Shown: positions 16,885 through 24,157 of the stretch, piece by piece | Layout: each line of letters opens with the position of its first letter | Numbering within the stretch: the stretch's first letter is position 1 | Assembly: GCF_000336555.1 (NCBI RefSeq) | Contig: NZ_KB375281.1 | Coordinates: forward strand, 1,468,713 to 1,532,712 | Length of the DNA stretch: 64,000 nt | Direction of reading: 5' to 3' | Origin: Afipia clevelandensis ATCC 49720 | GTDB taxonomy: Bacteria; Pseudomonadota; Alphaproteobacteria; Rhizobiales; Xanthobacteraceae | Made by a program: the position numbers and the translations under genes | Notes under the pieces: generated by a model | What the model was told of the DNA's origin: nothing | The model's database searches: none | Seen by the model: the letters and a program-made list of their open reading frames with translations, nothing else

Positions 16885-17712
16885 CTAGAATGGGTCTCCA
16901 CCGAACATGCCGTTGATCTCGGCATATGAAATGGCGGAGCCGAATTCGGCGAACGAACCGTTCTGCGCAATATCGCGTGACACGCGCAGAAACGCACCCC
17001 ACGCGGCGCGTGCCATCGCACCCCCGACACTGATCCGGCGAACGCCAAGATCGGCGATCTCCGCAACTGACAGGCCGGGCGCGCCCATCAGCAAGTTGAC
17101 CGGCTTCGGCGCCACGGCTTTCACGATAGCAACGATGTGTTCCTTGCTTTTGATTCCCGGCGCATAAAGGCAATCCGCGCCCGCCTCCGCATAGGCCGTC
17201 AGGCGGGCGATGGTGTCATGCAGATCGGGGATTCCAACAAGAAAACTCTCGCAACGCCCGACCAGCAGGACGTCCTGCTTCGTCGCGTCGATCGCAGCGC
17301 GCGCCGCGCGCATGCGCTCCACGGCCAGCTTCATTTCGTAGAGCGGCTGCTTTGCATCGCCCGTAGAATCCTCTATCGACAATCCTGCGACGCCGGATGC
17401 CACGCCCCGCGTGACATTCGCTGCGACGTCGGCCGGATCGTCCGCGAAACCCGCCTCGAAGTCGGCATTAAGCGGCAGATCGGTTGCATCGTTGAGAATC
17501 TTGAGATGATCAAGCACCTGCTCAACCGGCAGATCGTTGTCTGGCCTTCCGGTCGACCAGGCAAATCCCGAACTCGTCGATGCCAGCGCCTTGAATCCCA
17601 TGCTGGTGAGCAGCCGTGCGCTGCCCACATCCCAGGGATTTGGCAGCACAAAGCAACCGCTTTCATGGAGCTTCCGGAATTCCGCGCGCTTTTGCGTGAC
17701 TGAAGCCGGCAT
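16885..17712 (-). CDS. Isocitrate lyase/PEP mutase family protein
   Basis: The 275-residue beta-barrel protein belongs to the isocitrate lyase/phosphoenolpyruvate mutase superfamily. It shows FVLPNPWDVGSARLL, then STSSGFAWSTGRPDND, the metal-site NADFEAGFADDP, SIEDSTGD, VGRCESFLVG and GADCLYAPG. The isocitrate lyase KKCGH loop is missing, so it is more likely a carboxyphosphonoenolpyruvate-type or oxaloacetate/2-methylisocitrate-type lyase; the substrate cannot be read. The ATG at 17712 has GGGAGGA ahead of it. It is convergent with the small membrane genes. Confidence 0.82.
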   Translation of the reverse strand: MPASVTQKRAEFRKLHESGCFVLPNPWDVGSARLLTSMGFKALASTSSGFAWSTGRPDNDLPVEQVLDHLKILNDATDLPLNADFEAGFADDPADVAANVTRGVASGVAGLSIEDSTGDAKQPLYEMKLAVERMRAARAAIDATKQDVLLVGRCESFLVGIPDLHDTIARLTAYAEAGADCLYAPGIKSKEHIVAIVKAVAPKPVNLLMGAPGLSVAEIADLGVRRISVGGAMARAAWGAFLRVSRDIAQNGSFAEFGSAISYAEINGMFGGDPF

Positions 17713-17734
17713 CCTGTCCTCCCGGGACAATTGT

Positions 17735-17759
17735 TGTCATTCGTGATGATTGTCATTCG
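17735..17759. promoter_or_regulatory. Direct repeat upstream of the lyase gene
   Basis: TGTCATTCG occurs twice with a 16-base period, 23 bases before the lyase start. It may be a tandem half-site; no regulator is assigned. Confidence 0.25.
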
Positions 17760-17813
17760 CCGAAGCGGACAATGCCGTCGGCGGCGTGTGAAATCAATCG
17801 GCGTAGCTTCATG

Positions 17814-18122
17814 TCAGCCCCGTACCTGACGAAGAAAGGTTCGCTCCTCGGAGAGGATGAACCTGTGCTCTTGCGCGAAATTGAAATTCGCGACGCCCTC
17901 GTCATCCGACTTGAGCCGGGCGCGATAGGCTTCGTAATCCGCCAGACTGGGAAACGAGATCAGCCCGAATGCGATGTTGTCGGTCCCCTCATGCGGCATC
18001 CAGTAGCCGAGCAGATCGCCACCGCATTTCGGAATGATGGTAAGCCAGCGCTGCGCGTAGGCCTCAAAGAGATGCCGCTTGAACGGATCAAGCTGATAGC
18101 GGATGAAGACGGTGATGGTCAT
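17814..18122 (-). CDS. NIPSNAP-family protein
   Basis: The 102-residue protein has the NIPSNAP dimeric alpha-beta barrel pattern: a first strand [16 protein letters not shown], then [20 protein letters not shown] and [14 protein letters not shown]. The function is unknown. The start ATG 18122 is preceded by AGGAGAGG. It is transcribed divergently from the ArsR-type regulator 66 bases away, which probably controls it. Confidence 0.8.
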   Translation of the reverse strand: MTITVFIRYQLDPFKRHLFEAYAQRWLTIIPKCGGDLLGYWMPHEGTDNIAFGLISFPSLADYEAYRARLKSDDEGVANFNFAQEHRFILSEERTFLRQVRG

Positions 18123-18169
18123 GAGCCTCTCCTGTTCGAGGAAGACTAGACCGTTGCCCGCCAGGAATG

Positions 18170-18187
18170 CTTCGACTAGGATCGAAG
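18170..18187. promoter_or_regulatory. Candidate operator between NIPSNAP and ArsR genes
   Basis: CTTCGA-N6-TCGAAG is a perfect inverted repeat ending one base before the regulator's ATG, in the divergent gap. By position it is the likely autoregulatory site. Confidence 0.4.
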
Positions 18188-18188
18188 T

Positions 18189-18878
18189 ATGAAAGCAGGA
18201 CCGGATATGGCCATGATCGCTTCGCTTGTCGGCGATCCCGCACGCTCCAACATGCTGACCGCGCTGATGAGCGGACGCGCCCTCACCGCCACCGAACTTG
18301 CGCAGGAAGCGGGCATCACGGCACAGACGGCGAGTTCCCATCTCGCCAAGCTGGAAGCCGGACATCTCGTCGTTCCGGAGAAACAGGGCCGTCACCGCTA
18401 TTTCCGGTTGTCGGGTCCCGACGTCGCGGCCGTGCTGGAAGGACTGATGGGCCTTGCCGCCCGTGCCGGTCACCTGCGGGTCCGCACAGGCCCGGCCGAT
18501 CCCGGCCTGCGCCGCGCCCGCGTCTGCTACGATCATCTCGCCGGGGATCTCGGTGTCCGGATGCTGGATGCGATGACCGGGAACAAGCTCCTGCGGGAGC
18601 AAAAAGGAAGCGTTTCGCTCACGCCGCGGGGCGAGCGGTTTATCGCCGATCTCGGCATCGACCTTCCCGCGCTTGGCGGAACGCGACGGCCCTTGTGCAA
18701 GACCTGTCTCGACTGGAGTGTCCGGCGCAGCCATCTGGCCGGATCGCTCGGCGCGGCGATGCTGTCGCGCTTCTATGAGCTCAACTGGGCGAAGCGCGAA
18801 AAAGGCAACCGCGTCGTGACCTTTTCTCCGAAGGGCACTGCCCGCTTTAACGCCCTGTTCGGCGCTCCGAACGATTAA
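18189..18878 (+). CDS. ArsR-family winged-helix regulator
   Basis: The 229-residue protein begins with an ArsR-type winged helix-turn-helix ([40 protein letters not shown], then the wing QGRHRYFRL). A C-terminal domain of about 130 residues is longer than in plain ArsR proteins and contains a CKTC motif that could bind metal or sense thiols. It is divergent from the NIPSNAP gene, with a palindrome between them. Confidence 0.82.
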   Translation: MKAGPDMAMIASLVGDPARSNMLTALMSGRALTATELAQEAGITAQTASSHLAKLEAGHLVVPEKQGRHRYFRLSGPDVAAVLEGLMGLAARAGHLRVRTGPADPGLRRARVCYDHLAGDLGVRMLDAMTGNKLLREQKGSVSLTPRGERFIADLGIDLPALGGTRRPLCKTCLDWSVRRSHLAGSLGAAMLSRFYELNWAKREKGNRVVTFSPKGTARFNALFGAPND

Positions 18879-18974
18879 TGCAACAATCCGCAGTTGACAG
18901 AGTCGCGCAAAAATTGGCGTAATTCGCCGCGCTTTTTGCGCTTTTGATGTCCCGAATTTCTGACAGGGTGTTCC

Positions 18975-19841
18975 ATGTTTCGCAGTGGGTTAATCGCATT
19001 TGTCGCACTGTCCTCGGTTACCGTTCCGGCGGCCGGATGGGCGTACGAAATCAAGCCGAAGTCTCCCGAAACTGCATTCTCCGGAAAGCTCCAGCCGGAC
19101 ATCGTCGGCTTGTCCAGCGCCACCGAGGGCAGCAAGGCCGCGCCGATCTTCGAGGCTTATCTGAAGGATCTGCCTGGCGTGAAACCGGAGACCGCGCAGC
19201 AGAAGTTCGGCGGCACCAACGTGACCTACGTCACCGCGATGAAGTTCACCCTCTCTCCGACCAGCACCCATCCGGGTGAATCGATGCTGGCGGTATTCTC
19301 TTCGCCGGCGAGCAGCAACCGCGCCTATTACATTTCGCGCGTTCTCGGCTTTTCCTCCGACAAACAGCCATCCAAAGCCGAGATGATCGAACGTATCACC
19401 GGAAAGTATGGCGCACCGACCGCGATCGGCGATGGCCGCATGTATTATTTCTACAAGGGCGGCAAGCTGATGTCGGTGAAGCAAAAGTACACCCCTGCCA
19501 GCGCCTTGGAAGCGCTCAACGCGCCGATCAATCCGAAAGCTGCCGTCGCGCTCAACGATTCCAACGGACGCGGAAGCTGCGTTGCGGAGCTGAAGCGCGC
19601 ACAGGCGCTGGAGAAAACCCTCGACAAGCTGGTCACCGAGGCCAAGGCCGCCAATTGCGAGGGCCTGTTGACGGTCGAAATCTCGCCCGGCATCACTGCC
19701 GACCGCGTCAGCAAGGCCGAATTCACGCTGATCGACTTCAAGCGGATCGTCAGCGCGGCGAAGATCGACGCTGATGCCTTCGCCGCCGAGAAGAACGAAG
19801 CCCTCAACAAAACGCCACTCGGCAACGCGCCGAAGCTCTGA
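18975..19841 (+). CDS. Exported hypothetical protein
   Basis: The 288-residue protein has a signal peptide ending near AAGWAYE. The mature part contains a [12 protein letters not shown] segment and a single Cys pair spaced by about 30 residues (SCVAEL, NCEGLL) that could form a disulfide in the periplasm. The family is not recognised. It is followed eight bases later by a small secreted Cys-motif protein, so the two are probably cotranscribed. Confidence 0.7.
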   Translation: MFRSGLIAFVALSSVTVPAAGWAYEIKPKSPETAFSGKLQPDIVGLSSATEGSKAAPIFEAYLKDLPGVKPETAQQKFGGTNVTYVTAMKFTLSPTSTHPGESMLAVFSSPASSNRAYYISRVLGFSSDKQPSKAEMIERITGKYGAPTAIGDGRMYYFYKGGKLMSVKQKYTPASALEALNAPINPKAAVALNDSNGRGSCVAELKRAQALEKTLDKLVTEAKAANCEGLLTVEISPGITADRVSKAEFTLIDFKRIVSAAKIDADAFAAEKNEALNKTPLGNAPKL

Positions 19842-19848
19842 GCCGGCG

Positions 19849-20112
19849 ATGAAGGCGGCGCTCGCAGCGATTGCGCTTGTTGCTCCGGTGCTCTGCGCCG
19901 GAGCCTTGCAGGCCGCGCCGCTGGCACCGTCACCCCTCCCTATCAACAGCGACATCGTCGCGATCAAGGACGGCTGCGGTATCGGCTTTCACCGGCTCTC
20001 CAGCGGAATCTGCCGACCCGAACCGAAAGGGCCACGCCTGATGCGGCTGTTCGCGCGCAAGTGCCCGCTCGGCTATCGCCGCAACCTCGCCGGCAAGTGC
20101 CGCCGGGACTGA
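19849..20112 (+). CDS. Small exported protein with GCG-type cysteine motif
   Basis: The 87-residue protein has a signal peptide (MKAALAAIALVAPVLCAGAL) and then DGCGIGFHRLSSGICRPE, matching the GCG..CR prefix found in many small exported proteins of Bradyrhizobium relatives. A second similar element (RKCPLGYRRNLAGKCRRD) ends it, so the chain may be two copies of one motif. Function unknown. It follows the exported hypothetical gene directly. Confidence 0.7.
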   Translation: MKAALAAIALVAPVLCAGALQAAPLAPSPLPINSDIVAIKDGCGIGFHRLSSGICRPEPKGPRLMRLFARKCPLGYRRNLAGKCRRD

Positions 20113-20136
20113 ACTGAGCGCACCCGCAAAACGAAA

Positions 20137-20156
20137 CCCCGGCGCGAACGCCGGGG
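20137..20156 (-). terminator. Hairpin between convergent genes
   Basis: CCCCGGCG-CGAA-CGCCGGGG is an 8-bp stem. On the minus strand TTTCGTTTTG follows, so it best ends the Arg-rich Tat gene; it could also serve the plus-strand gene before it. Confidence 0.7.
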
Positions 20157-20173
20157 CTCGTTCAGTTCAATGC

Positions 20174-20455
20174 TCACCAGCGGCGGCGATGCCAGTGACG
20201 GCGGTGATGGCGGCGCCAGTGGCGCCGGTAATGACGGCGGCGCCAATGCACATTCTCAGCATGCGCGTTCGCGACATCATCCTGATCGGCGACAGCGGGC
20301 CTTGCCGACGCATCCGGCTCGGGCTTCGGGCCATTCATCAAATCCTGCTGCGGGGACAGCATCGGCGCTGCGCTCGCGGCCGTCGCAGCCGCGGCGATCG
20401 CACCTGCGCCTGCGGCGACGCCAAACGCGAACTTGAGAAAATCACGACGTTCCAT
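20174..20455 (-). CDS. Tat-signal protein with Arg/His/Trp-rich tail
   Basis: The 93-residue protein starts with a twin-arginine signal (MERRDFLKFAFGVAAGAGA), then an acidic/neutral linker, and ends in a tail of Arg, His and Trp (WRRRHYRRHWRRHHRR and more). It is a paralogue of the next gene. The ATG has AGGAGA upstream, and an exact EcfG-type promoter lies 52 bases before it. The function is unknown; binding of anionic polymers (cell envelope, nucleic acid) is only a guess from composition. Confidence 0.75.
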   Translation of the reverse strand: MERRDFLKFAFGVAAGAGAIAAAATAASAAPMLSPQQDLMNGPKPEPDASARPAVADQDDVANAHAENVHWRRRHYRRHWRRHHRRHWHRRRW

Positions 20456-20507
20456 CGACTGTTCTCCTTGTGTCGGTTCACGGCACCACTGTCCCGCAAG
20501 CGTGATG

Positions 20508-20533
20508 AACGCTGAATGAAGCCAGATCGTTCC
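20508..20533 (-). promoter_or_regulatory. EcfG-type promoter for the Arg/His/Trp-rich Tat gene
   Basis: On the minus strand GGAAC (20533-20529), a 17-base spacer and CGTT (20511-20508) match the EcfG consensus exactly, 52 bases before the start codon. Confidence 0.7.
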
Positions 20534-20577
20534 ATGCTGCGTGCGAATTGTCGCACGCAGAACGGATGCGTCGCTCA

Positions 20578-20928
20578 TCAAAGATAATAGCGGCGGCGGC
20601 GCCAGTAGCGGCGGCGGTAAATCGGCCGGCGGCGCCATCCCCAATACCTGCGGCGGCGCCAGTGACGGCGGCGTCGGAAGCCCCAGTATCTGCGGCGGCG
20701 CCATCCCCAGCGGCGGCGCCAGCGCCGCCTGCGCCAACGCACCTGTTCGAGCTGTGCGTCCTTCAGATCGTCGTCATTGGCGATGGCGTTCTGCGGAATC
20801 TGATCCGGCTCGAGCGGTGTGCCGGTGATGGCGTTCGGCGCAAGCGGTGCGGCTTTTGCCGCGGCGATGGTGGCAGCGCCCGCGGCGGCGACACCGAATG
20901 CGAACTTGAGAAAACCACGGCGATCCAT
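20578..20928 (-). CDS. Tat-signal protein with long Arg/Trp/Tyr tail
   Basis: The 116-residue protein has a twin-arginine signal (MDRRGFLKFAFGVAAAGAAT) and a linker (LEPDQIPQNAIANDDDLKDA), then about 55 residues of almost only Arg, Trp, Tyr and Gly, built from units like RRRYWGWRRR. GGAGGA precedes the ATG. Its signal and linker match the next gene downstream, so the two arose by tandem duplication. The GGCGCC-rich DNA of the tail is coding, not a spacer array. A near-consensus EcfG promoter lies 59 bases upstream. Confidence 0.75.
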   Translation of the reverse strand: MDRRGFLKFAFGVAAAGAATIAAAKAAPLAPNAITGTPLEPDQIPQNAIANDDDLKDAQLEQVRWRRRRWRRRWGWRRRRYWGFRRRRHWRRRRYWGWRRRPIYRRRYWRRRRYYL

Positions 20929-20987
20929 CAGGCGTCCTCCGATCTGCTGTCTCTTGAGCGAACAATTCCGCAGCGTGCATGAATGGA

Positions 20988-21012
20988 AACTGAACCCCGC
21001 CGCGCAGGTTCC
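20988..21012 (-). promoter_or_regulatory. Near-consensus EcfG promoter
   Basis: GGAAC (21012-21008), a 16-base spacer and AGTT (20991-20988) differ from the EcfG consensus by one base. It is 59 bases before the Tat gene start, the same layout as its paralogue. Confidence 0.45.
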
Positions 21013-21184
21013 TGCCTGCCGTGTTTTCGCGCAGAGCGGTCACAATCGGTTCATCTTGTGTCAATAATCGAGAGAATAGTGTCCCGGCGTCGGCCCCGTG
21101 CCGGCGACTGATTCCATCCTCCGGTCAGCCCCGGCCGGTCAGGAACAGATCGCGATGTCAATTTTGACCTAAGGAAGGATACCC

Positions 21185-21445
21185 ATGAAAACCTTGTTCG
21201 CAGCAGCCCTTCTCGCAGCCACCGCGGCCGGTTTCAGCGCCGCCAACGCCATGCCCGCAGGCCCTGTCTCCGGTCCCGCCGTCGACGTGATCCAGGTCGC
21301 AGGCGGCTGCGGCCCCGGCTTCCATCGCGGTCCCTATGGCGGCTGCCGCGCCAACCGTGGCCGCGTCGTGGTTGTCCGTCCGCCGGTCGTGCGCAAGTGC
21401 CGCTACTGGGGTCCGGGCCGCCGCGTCTGCCGCACCTGGTGGTAA
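21185..21445 (+). CDS. GCG_CRPN-type small exported protein
   Basis: The 86-residue protein has a signal peptide ending near ANAMPAG and then GGCGPGFHRGPYGGCRANR, the GCG..CR(P/A)N prefix known in many small exported proteins of this bacterial group, followed by a Val/Arg/Pro-rich tail with two more cysteines. AAGGA lies ahead of the ATG and a strong terminator follows. It is the second such motif protein within 1.4 kb. Confidence 0.8.
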   Translation: MKTLFAAALLAATAAGFSAANAMPAGPVSGPAVDVIQVAGGCGPGFHRGPYGGCRANRGRVVVVRPPVVRKCRYWGPGRRVCRTWW

Positions 21446-21465
21446 GCGCACCGCTTCTTGAAAAA

Positions 21466-21489
21466 CCCCGCTTCGGCGGGGTTTTTCTT
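21466..21489 (+). terminator. Intrinsic terminator
   Basis: Stem CCCCGC/GCGGGG with loop TTCG is flanked by AAAAA and TTTTTCTTTT. It ends the GCG_CRPN gene. Confidence 0.9.
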
Positions 21490-21505
21490 TTGTACAATCT
21501 GCGCA

Positions 21506-21545
21506 TGACCTGATCCAAAAACCGCTTCGCATTTTGTGGGGCCAA
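21506..21545. repeat. Partial copy of the GCATGA..GATCC..AAAACCG repeat family
   Basis: GCATGACCTGATCCAAAAACCG begins a degenerate copy of the element seen more fully at 33444-33517 and 62245-62293. The right arm is not clear here. Confidence 0.4.
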
Positions 21546-21620
21546 GCGCGATCACCCCTGTTGTTATGACGGCGCGGGGGCGCCCGTAATCGTTTCATCG
21601 CTTCGCCCGAATGAGGGCGC

Positions 21621-21721
21621 GCGGAACGCCGGATGCGCGAGCGCATCCGCAGCCTCATGCGCAATGAAAACAAGCGCACGAGTTCGTCACCACGGTCACG
21701 CCGCTTCATCCGGCGTTCCGC
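21621..21721. repeat. 15-bp inverted repeat with nested hairpin
   Basis: GCGGAACGCCGGATG (21621-21635) pairs perfectly with CATCCGGCGTTCCGC (21707-21721). A second hairpin GGATGCG/CGCATCC (21631-21648) is nested at the left arm. The about 100-base unit has no convincing gene and looks like a mobile or structured element. Confidence 0.6.
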
Positions 21722-22161
21722 ACGCAATGGTTGGAACGGCTTGCTGCGCGAAAACCCCCGGTGACCGGCCCTGAGGTCACCACCGCTGGAGAGGACTTCC
21801 GTGCCGCCGCTCTCCCTCTGTACGAGGAAAGAGCTTTGGCACTGCCTCATGGCGCAAGGCGATGCGCCGGGATATCGCGCTTTGGGCCGTCCGCGAACAA
21901 TGTGGTCGTCATCGCTGTCCGCGCACGATCTGTCCGGAGACAGAAGTTTCGTGCGCATCCGGCGATCGAACACCGCACGCGGCCACCGCATCCCGCCCCG
22001 CGTCTCGTGACGATCGCGACACGCCCCTCATCGTCGGGGCAGGACATCTGGAATATATTCCCATATTGGCTGAAATGTCAAGTCCCAGGTATCGAATGGG
22101 TATCTTCCGGAACGCAGCATGCGCGCCTAAACACAGCCCCTTGCAAATCCATGGCTGGTTC
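21722..22161. other. Non-coding stretch, possibly a dispersed repeat
   Basis: Several short overlapping open frames on both strands show no family resemblance, start site or codon bias. The sequence around 21780-22020 is reminiscent of an intergenic repeat in related genomes (memory only). A 12-base palindrome GGAATATATTCC sits at 22050-22061, before the next gene. Confidence 0.4.
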
Positions 22162-22641
22162 ATGATGACAGACAGCATCATCGCCCACCGCGCGTTCCGA
22201 TCCCGCACTTCAAAATTCGCCCATGTCATCGAGCGGTTCGGCCTCTCGATGGCCGGTGCATCGTGCGGACTGTTCGTGGCGGCGCAGGTTTCCAACGCCC
22301 GCATCGAAATATTGAGTTCCGTCGGCATGAGTCTGGCGCTGATGGTGCTCGGCGCGATCGGATTCTATCTCGGCATCGACGTGCCGCCTCACCGCAACGC
22401 CCGGCTGCATCTGTTGCGCAACGGGTCGACGAGCGAGGCCCCTCCCACGACTGATCCGGTCGAACTGTTGAGTTCGGCCGGAACCTTTCTTGCCGCGATT
22501 GTGGCTTTCATCTCGGTCTATGCCATCGTCACCGACGCGGAAACCTCCACGACGGTCCTCGTCCTGCTCGCCATCGGCTGGCTTGTGGGCGTGGTGATCC
22601 AGATCGTGGCGGGAACCACGGCGCGAATGCGGAAAACTTGA
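22162..22641 (+). CDS. Multi-span membrane protein, unknown
   Basis: The 159-residue protein has about four hydrophobic segments (FGLSMAGASCGLFVAAQV, VGMSLALMVLGAIGFYLG, AGTFLAAIVAFISVYAIV, TVLVLLAIGWLVGVVIQIV). No family is recognised. The start ATGATG has no clear ribosome-binding site, so an upstream start is possible, although upstream residues look non-coding. Confidence 0.6.
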   Translation: MMTDSIIAHRAFRSRTSKFAHVIERFGLSMAGASCGLFVAAQVSNARIEILSSVGMSLALMVLGAIGFYLGIDVPPHRNARLHLLRNGSTSEAPPTTDPVELLSSAGTFLAAIVAFISVYAIVTDAETSTTVLVLLAIGWLVGVVIQIVAGTTARMRKT

Positions 22642-22647
22642 ACGAAT

Positions 22648-22887
22648 TTATCGCGACTGCTTCTCGCGGGCACGCGGCATATTCGGCGCGATGAGCGGCG
22701 CCGGGACTTTCATGGCCTCGCGCTGCTTGCGGAGCGCTTCGTCGCGCGCCTTGGCGCAGAGCGCCTTGTCATAAGGCGTCGGCTGCTTCGGCCCGATGCT
22801 TGCGACACGCGAGATCATCTGCTGCGGCATGTGACTGCCGTCGGACAGGGGCTGAACGGACATGGGTGGGGGCTTGCGCGGAGACAT
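22648..22887 (-). CDS. Small hypothetical protein
   Basis: The 79-residue protein is basic and has DGSHMPQQMISRVASIGP followed by DKALCAKARDEALRKQREA, which looks like a helix. It is plausible as a real gene because it fills the gap and ends six bases from its convergent neighbour. A near-EcfG sequence (GGAAA-N17-CGTT) lies only about nine bases before its start, which may mean a later start or coincidence. Confidence 0.45.
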   Translation of the reverse strand: MSPRKPPPMSVQPLSDGSHMPQQMISRVASIGPKQPTPYDKALCAKARDEALRKQREAMKVPAPLIAPNMPRAREKQSR

Positions 22888-22977
22888 GCCTCAACAACGC
22901 GCAGTCTGCCCAAAAGTTTCCTGGAACAAAACGCCACACCGGTTTGTGACCGCGCGACCGATCCATCCCGACAAGCC

Positions 22978-23613
22978 TCAGTGCGGCCCTTCCCGCTCAT
23001 AGATAAACTTGGGCATTTCCCATTTGTAGCGGATCGCCAGCAGGCGAAATGTCAGTCCGAACGCCACCGAGCCGATCACAACCGCGACATGTTCGGTGCC
23101 GAGATTCGTGAACGCGACATAGATCGCGCCGGTGAGCAGCGACACGCTGGCGTAAAGCTCGCTTCGGAACAGCAGCGGGATTTCCGTGCAGAGAATATCG
23201 CGCAGCACGCCCCCCGCGCATCCGGTGATCATCCCCGCCACCACCACAATGGTCAGCGGCTGGCCCATGCTCATGGCGACACTGCAGCCGATGATGGTGA
23301 AGACCACGAGACCAACGGCGTCGAGCACGAGAAAAAGATAATGCAGGCGATGCACCACCCGCGCCAGCGCGATGGTGAGCAGTGCGGCGCCGCCGGTGAG
23401 AAACAAAAGCGAGGGATGTTTCACCCAAAGCAGCGGATAATGCCCGAGCAGCATGTCGCGCAACGAGCCGCCGCCAAGCGCGGTCACGCAGCCAAGCACC
23501 GCGACGCCGAACCAGTCCATCTTGCGCCGCCCGGCGGCCAGCGCTGCCGTCATGGCCTCGGCGACCATGGCGAACAGACCGAAGATGAAAAGGACCGATT
23601 CTGCGGGCTCCAT
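22978..23613 (-). CDS. Trimeric intracellular cation channel (TRIC/UPF0126) family protein
   Basis: The 211-residue inner-membrane protein shows the duplicated three-helix design of bacterial TRIC channels, with Gly-rich motifs GGGSLRDMLLGHYPL and GCAGGVLRDILCTEIP at matching places in the two halves. It is expected to conduct cations as a trimer. The start at 23613 begins family-like sequence but has no clear ribosome-binding site. Confidence 0.88.
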   Translation of the reverse strand: MEPAESVLFIFGLFAMVAEAMTAALAAGRRKMDWFGVAVLGCVTALGGGSLRDMLLGHYPLLWVKHPSLLFLTGGAALLTIALARVVHRLHYLFLVLDAVGLVVFTIIGCSVAMSMGQPLTIVVVAGMITGCAGGVLRDILCTEIPLLFRSELYASVSLLTGAIYVAFTNLGTEHVAVVIGSVAFGLTFRLLAIRYKWEMPKFIYEREGPH

Positions 23614-23683
23614 GAGGGAGGCGTAGCATAGATCGGTTGCTGATGCAGGGCGGGTACAGCGAAACGCCTGCCGCTCTACGCTC

Positions 23684-23784
23684 CCGGTCGTCCCCGCGAA
23701 GGCGGGGATCGAGACTTTAAACAGAAACCTCACATGGCGCTGACAAACCGCAAACTGGGTCCCCGCCTGCGCGGGGACGACCGG
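23684..23784. repeat. REPIN-like doublet of palindromes
   Basis: Two hairpins (TCCCCGC-GAAG-GCGGGGA at 23691-23708 and TCCCCGC-CTGC-GCGGGGA at 23760-23777) lie in opposite orientation. Together they form a larger inverted repeat, CCGGTCGTCCCCGC (23684-23697) with GCGGGGACGACCGG (23771-23784). That is the layout of a REP doublet mobilised by a RAYT transposase; no such gene is in the window. Confidence 0.7.
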
Positions 23785-23814
23785 TTGAGAGATGCGAGAC
23801 CATGACGAAGCGAA

Positions 23815-24126
23815 TTACGCGGGCCAGCTCTCCGCCTGGACCATGATGTCGCGCGTGCGCTTCACCTCGGGCCAGTCGCGGTCGAAGTCGCGGATCAGCC
23901 GCTTCATCTCCTCCCCGCCGACCGCGGCATCGAGCGACGCCCGGTCCGGGAATTCATACATCGCCAGATGCACGGCAGGATCGTTGGCGAGCCAGTAGCG
24001 CCACGCACGCTTGCAGCCGAACGACTTCACCGCATCCGGCAAATGCTCGCGCGAATACCACGCATCGAAGGCAGCGCGTTTGGATTCATCGGAGACAGTG
24101 GCGCGGACAACGAGGATGTGAGGCAT
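23815..24126 (-). CDS. EthD-like dimeric alpha-beta barrel protein
   Basis: The 103-residue protein has the ferredoxin-like dimeric alpha-beta barrel pattern: ILVVRATVSDESKRAAFDAWY, then HLPDAVKSFGCKRAWRYW and HLAMYEFPDRASLDAA. It is probably a small monooxygenase or EthD-type protein; the substrate is unknown. Another unrelated dimeric-barrel gene lies at 28933. Confidence 0.7.
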   Translation of the reverse strand: MPHILVVRATVSDESKRAAFDAWYSREHLPDAVKSFGCKRAWRYWLANDPAVHLAMYEFPDRASLDAAVGGEEMKRLIRDFDRDWPEVKRTRDIMVQAESWPA

Positions 24127-24157
24127 GAACACGCGGCCTTGATTTGTCAAACAGCAG

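Noticed and set aside
20578-20720. Short GGCGGCGCC-rich tandem repeats that look like a CRISPR or satellite
   Set aside because: They are in frame with a Tat-signal gene and encode the Arg/Trp/Tyr tail; the units vary in length and have no spacers.
21862-22161. Long N-terminal extension of the 22162 membrane protein
   Set aside because: The extra sequence is Cys/Arg/His-rich with no codon bias and lies in the suspected repeat.
22888-22921. EcfG-like GGAAA-N17-CGTT before the 22648-22887 gene
   Set aside because: GGAAA differs from GGAAC and the -10 end is only about nine bases from the start codon; kept only as a remark.
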